DNA of 64,000 bases from Cymbidium sinense (Eukaryota; Streptophyta; Magnoliopsida; Asparagales; Orchidaceae). The stretch lies in contig CM038216.1 in NCBI GenBank assembly GCA_021442155.1, positions 87,826,945-87,890,944 on the forward strand, written 5' to 3'. Under the pieces are notes generated by a model that was given only the letters and a program-made list of their open reading frames with translations, was not told the DNA's origin and made no database searches. Positions 61,421-64,000 of this stretch are shown here, one piece after another. The translations under genes were made by a program, and so were the position numbers. Within the stretch, counting starts at the first letter, position 1. Each line of letters begins with the position of its first letter.

Positions 61421-62420
61421 ATCCCAAAGGAATACCTTATGGAACAACCATCCGCCATTAGGGTAATCCATGGGGATACTTGTGAGCCTTCCAAAACCAA
61501 AAAAAGATTAGGATATCTCTATATCCAAAACTTAAAAAAGATTATCTAGAAGATCAAGAAACTTTCCTTCTAGTGCAGTCACTCAAACCTCCAACATCAA
61601 GGAAGGTTTGATATTTTGTGCCAAACTCAAGGAAAGGGGAGCTCAAGAGAAGAACATGTGGCCATGGATAGCCAATAGCACAACCACCTCGAGTCCAACC
61701 TCCAAGTACTATTGTACCACATCAATTAATTTCATCTACTTTAGCTAGTTTTCTTCTTCTACTAGTACAACTTTAGTGGATAAGGGCATCAAATTTACCC
61801 CACTTACTTTACTTGATTTCTACTCTGTATCACCTATCAAATCTAAGAAATTAAAGAATAAAGATAGCTTGAATTACATCTGTGTCCCTTCTGATAGGTT
61901 ATCTACTTCTATTCTTAATGATAACTCTTCAAGTCAAAATAACTATAACAAGTTTGATCTACCTCTTTTTGATTCAGAGTGTGACTTCCCTACTCTAAAT
62001 GCTACGAATTCACCTCTTGAGAGAGACTTGGAATCATCTAATTTTGAGGGTCCCATAGGAGAAACTATAGGTGGGCCTGATGAGCAGGTAGAACCTTCCA
62101 TTACCATGCCACAAGAGATCACTGAAGTCAACCTCCGTAGTGGCAAGGTTCTACTTCCTAAGGCAGCACCACAAGATAGAGGATCGAGAAGCCCCTCCAT
62201 AGGATGATCCACCCTTAGATATGCTTGTGGAGGATTAGCCCAAGGTGGACTACAAAGTCCTCTCTCATCTAAAAAAGTTGCCATCTAAGCTAAACATATA
62301 CGATGCCCTTGTCTTATCCAAAGAGATAAGGGAATCATTAATCAAGGCTCTTCTTGATCTTGAATTTAGCTCAACCAATGCTATTGGTGAGGAATATTAC
62401 ACAAAAGAAGCCCGTGAGAT
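61421..62420 (+). pseudogene. Element C: gag-protease linker
   Basis: The longest clean frame (61776-62207, 143 codons) reads MDKGIKFTPLTLLDFYSVSP and later FDLPLFDSECDFP, LERDLESSNFEGPIGE, EQVEPSI, EITEVNLRSGKVLLP. It matches the element A linker at 47068-46510 (SKGIKSLTPLILLDFY; EVTKVNLSSGK). After 62245 comes SHLKKLPSKLNIYDALVLSK, EIRESLIKALLDLEF, the stretch that normally leads into the protease. The role of the linker is unknown to me beyond joining gag and protease. Confidence 0.7.
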
Positions 62421-62900
62421 CACTTTCATATGAAGACCTTATTTTGGAGGATTTTAAGCACAAGCCCCTCTACATCTCTTGACATGGGAAGATCATGCCG
62501 AAGTTTCATTGATCCGTGCATTGATGAACATTATGGTCTAAAGACTGCCTATTATGGATCACATCTCCACACCAGGAGATTGGATGATGTTGAGAGATTC
62601 AATGAACAAGGTGGGCTTTAGGTTCTATAGTGTTACCCTTGAGATATGTATCAAGATGAAGCAAAGTTTTACATTGATTGATTCTACCACTTTGCTTAGT
62701 AGCCCTTGGATACATTGAAATAAGATAATTCAATCCTCCCTCCTTTAGTGCATCAAGTTAAGAAAGGATGGGATTGAATGCCATGTCAATGGAGATGAAA
62801 AGCCATTTTCGCTAGAAAGGTTGAGATTTATGAGATGCACCTACTATCTTCCTCAAAATACCATTTCATGGATAAAACTCAAATTTAAAAGAAAAATAAA
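62421..62900 (+). pseudogene. Element C: aspartic protease
   Basis: Protease sequence in broken frames: LYISGH, IDPCIDEHYG (where the D-x-G active site should be, frame-disrupted near 62505), DWMMLRDSMNKVGFRFYSV, TLEICIKMKQSFTLIDSTTLL, SSPWIH (62700-62720) and CIKLRKDGIECHVNGDEKPF. It is collinear with element A 46400-45960. The active-site glycine is not readable in frame, so it would be inactive. Confidence 0.65.
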
Positions 62901-63580
62901 ATGAAAAAAATGAAAAGGCAAAAGAAAAAGAAAAGAAAAATGAAAATCCAACTGGACAAGATAGAGGAATTGAAGAAAAAGTAGATCTAGCATTCCACCC
63001 AGTTCATTCCATCATATGGACATGTGGGTAGGATGACTCAACCTCCACCAGAGGCATAGGTGGAAGACCCCGATCATCACCAATAGGGTCATGTTCCAAT
63101 TCATAAGAGTTCCTACTATTCACATAGATGGAATCTAGCTCAAAGGATGAGTCTAATGTGATTAGTATACTAGCCAACCCTCTCGGGGTTCCATTGGAGG
63201 TGACTTTCAATCTGTGCGACAAAGAGGGCTCAGAAAAGCAAAGTATTTGGATTAAGTTTATGTGAGAATATTATTCAAGATAGTTGGGAACCTTAGATCT
63301 AACCTCACTTTCATCTCAAAATTTGAAGGTTTAGGTTAAGGAAGCCCTAAGTCTTCCAAAGGATATGAAATCAAGAGATTCTTTTTGGGATCATCCTCAA
63401 GTCTTGAAGTTGATGTAAAACTTGAGGAGAATTCATTTAGAATTAATGGAATTAGTTGACTTTTACTCACATTTTGTTCATAATCTAAAGGTTTAGTTCT
63501 CACACATGGTGGCATAGGTCGATTTGAAAAGCTAGAACAATACGTGAAGGGAAGCACAAAAAGGGTGGACTAGATTCTTA
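62901..63580 (+). other. Element C: protease-RT linker
   Basis: An A/G-rich, lysine-coding stretch (62880-62990) is followed by poorly conserved sequence. It includes DKEGSEKQ and VKEALSLPKDMKSRD traces and corresponds to 45900-45100 on the minus strand of element A. No domain is recognised, and minus-strand ORFs here are shadows. Confidence 0.5.
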
Positions 63581-64000
63581 CCGGTGTCCAATGATGATGA
63601 AGATTCCGCTTCTATTATCAATCATTTGGTGTCTGATAGATTCTTTTCACACAACACCAACTCTCATGACAACGTGTGTTTAGAAACCTTAGATGATCCA
63701 GATGATCTCCAAATTAAAGATGCACCACTAGAATTTGAAGTGAAGATTCATTCAATAATTGACAAGCTTAAAGAAATCAACCTCAGGACTGAAGAAAATC
63801 CACGCCTAATGTACATCAGTTCATTGCTGAATGAAGAAGAATCCAATGACTTAGTTAAGCTATTGAATGAGTTTAAAGACTGTTTCGCATGGAGTTATGA
63901 AGAGATGCCCAAATTATCTCCTGACATAGCAGTCAACATGCTAGTAATAGATCCTAATGCTACTCCTATCAAGCAAGCTCCAAGACACATGCCATTAGAA
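63581..64000 (+). pseudogene. Element C: N-terminal part of reverse transcriptase (cut by window end)
   Basis: The + strand reads NTNSHDNVCLETLDDPDDL, EINLRTEENPRLMYISSLL, LLNEFKDCFAWSYEEMPKL, then VIDPNATPIKQAP at the window edge. It matches element A 45040-44640 closely (NSYEEVCLETLDDPDDL; LIEFKDCFAWSYEEIPRL). The frame is open over the last ~300 bases, so this is the best-preserved coding part of element C. The catalytic domain lies outside the window. Confidence 0.8.

Overview
The window looks like repeat-dominated intergenic DNA from a land plant. The evidence is Arabidopsis-type telomere sequence (TTTAGGG), fragments of a plant RRM/glycine-rich RNA-binding protein and of plant ribosomal protein P0, a plant L1-type LINE with a terminal RNase H, and Ty3/gypsy elements of the Tat type with two RNase H domains. 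I see no intact host gene; all recognisable coding sequence is broken transposon or retro-pseudogene. The species cannot be named from this sequence. The telomere type argues only against lineages that lost TTTAGGG.

Layout. 1-7500: LTR sequence of a very large Tat element, where the end of one LTR copy abuts the beginning of another. 7800-9100: about four copies of a ~350 bp AT-rich satellite. 9190-23430: a 14 kb interstitial telomeric region, always G-rich on the + strand. It is built from TTTAGGG tracts, degenerate T-rich blocks, six copies of a 3' fragment of a glycine-rich RNA-binding protein (GRP) transcript and two of a P0 transcript. One GRP copy is fused to P0. Each insert begins with poly-T directly after the telomeric tract and is antisense, as expected if mRNA poly-A tails had been reverse transcribed from a TTTAGGG 3' end. 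23430-24460: an A-rich piece with a LINE-like poly-A end in the same orientation.

24460-48440: a degenerate Tat element (element A) on the minus strand. It has gag, protease, RT, RNase H, archaeal-type RNase H and integrase, followed by a 3' LTR of about 9.7 kb. Its integrase is split by a nearly full-length LINE (about 34656-42067, plus strand). 48445-64000: a second Tat element (element C), plus strand. It has a 5'-truncated LTR, a primer binding site at 56131, a leader with an array of variant hairpins, then gag, protease and the start of RT at the window edge.

None of the elements looks able to move by itself, since stops and frameshifts are everywhere. The most interesting part is the telomeric region. 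It reads as a fossil of a chromosome end, or of a break healed by telomerase, that took up cellular cDNAs and was then amplified in units of 2.5-3 kb.
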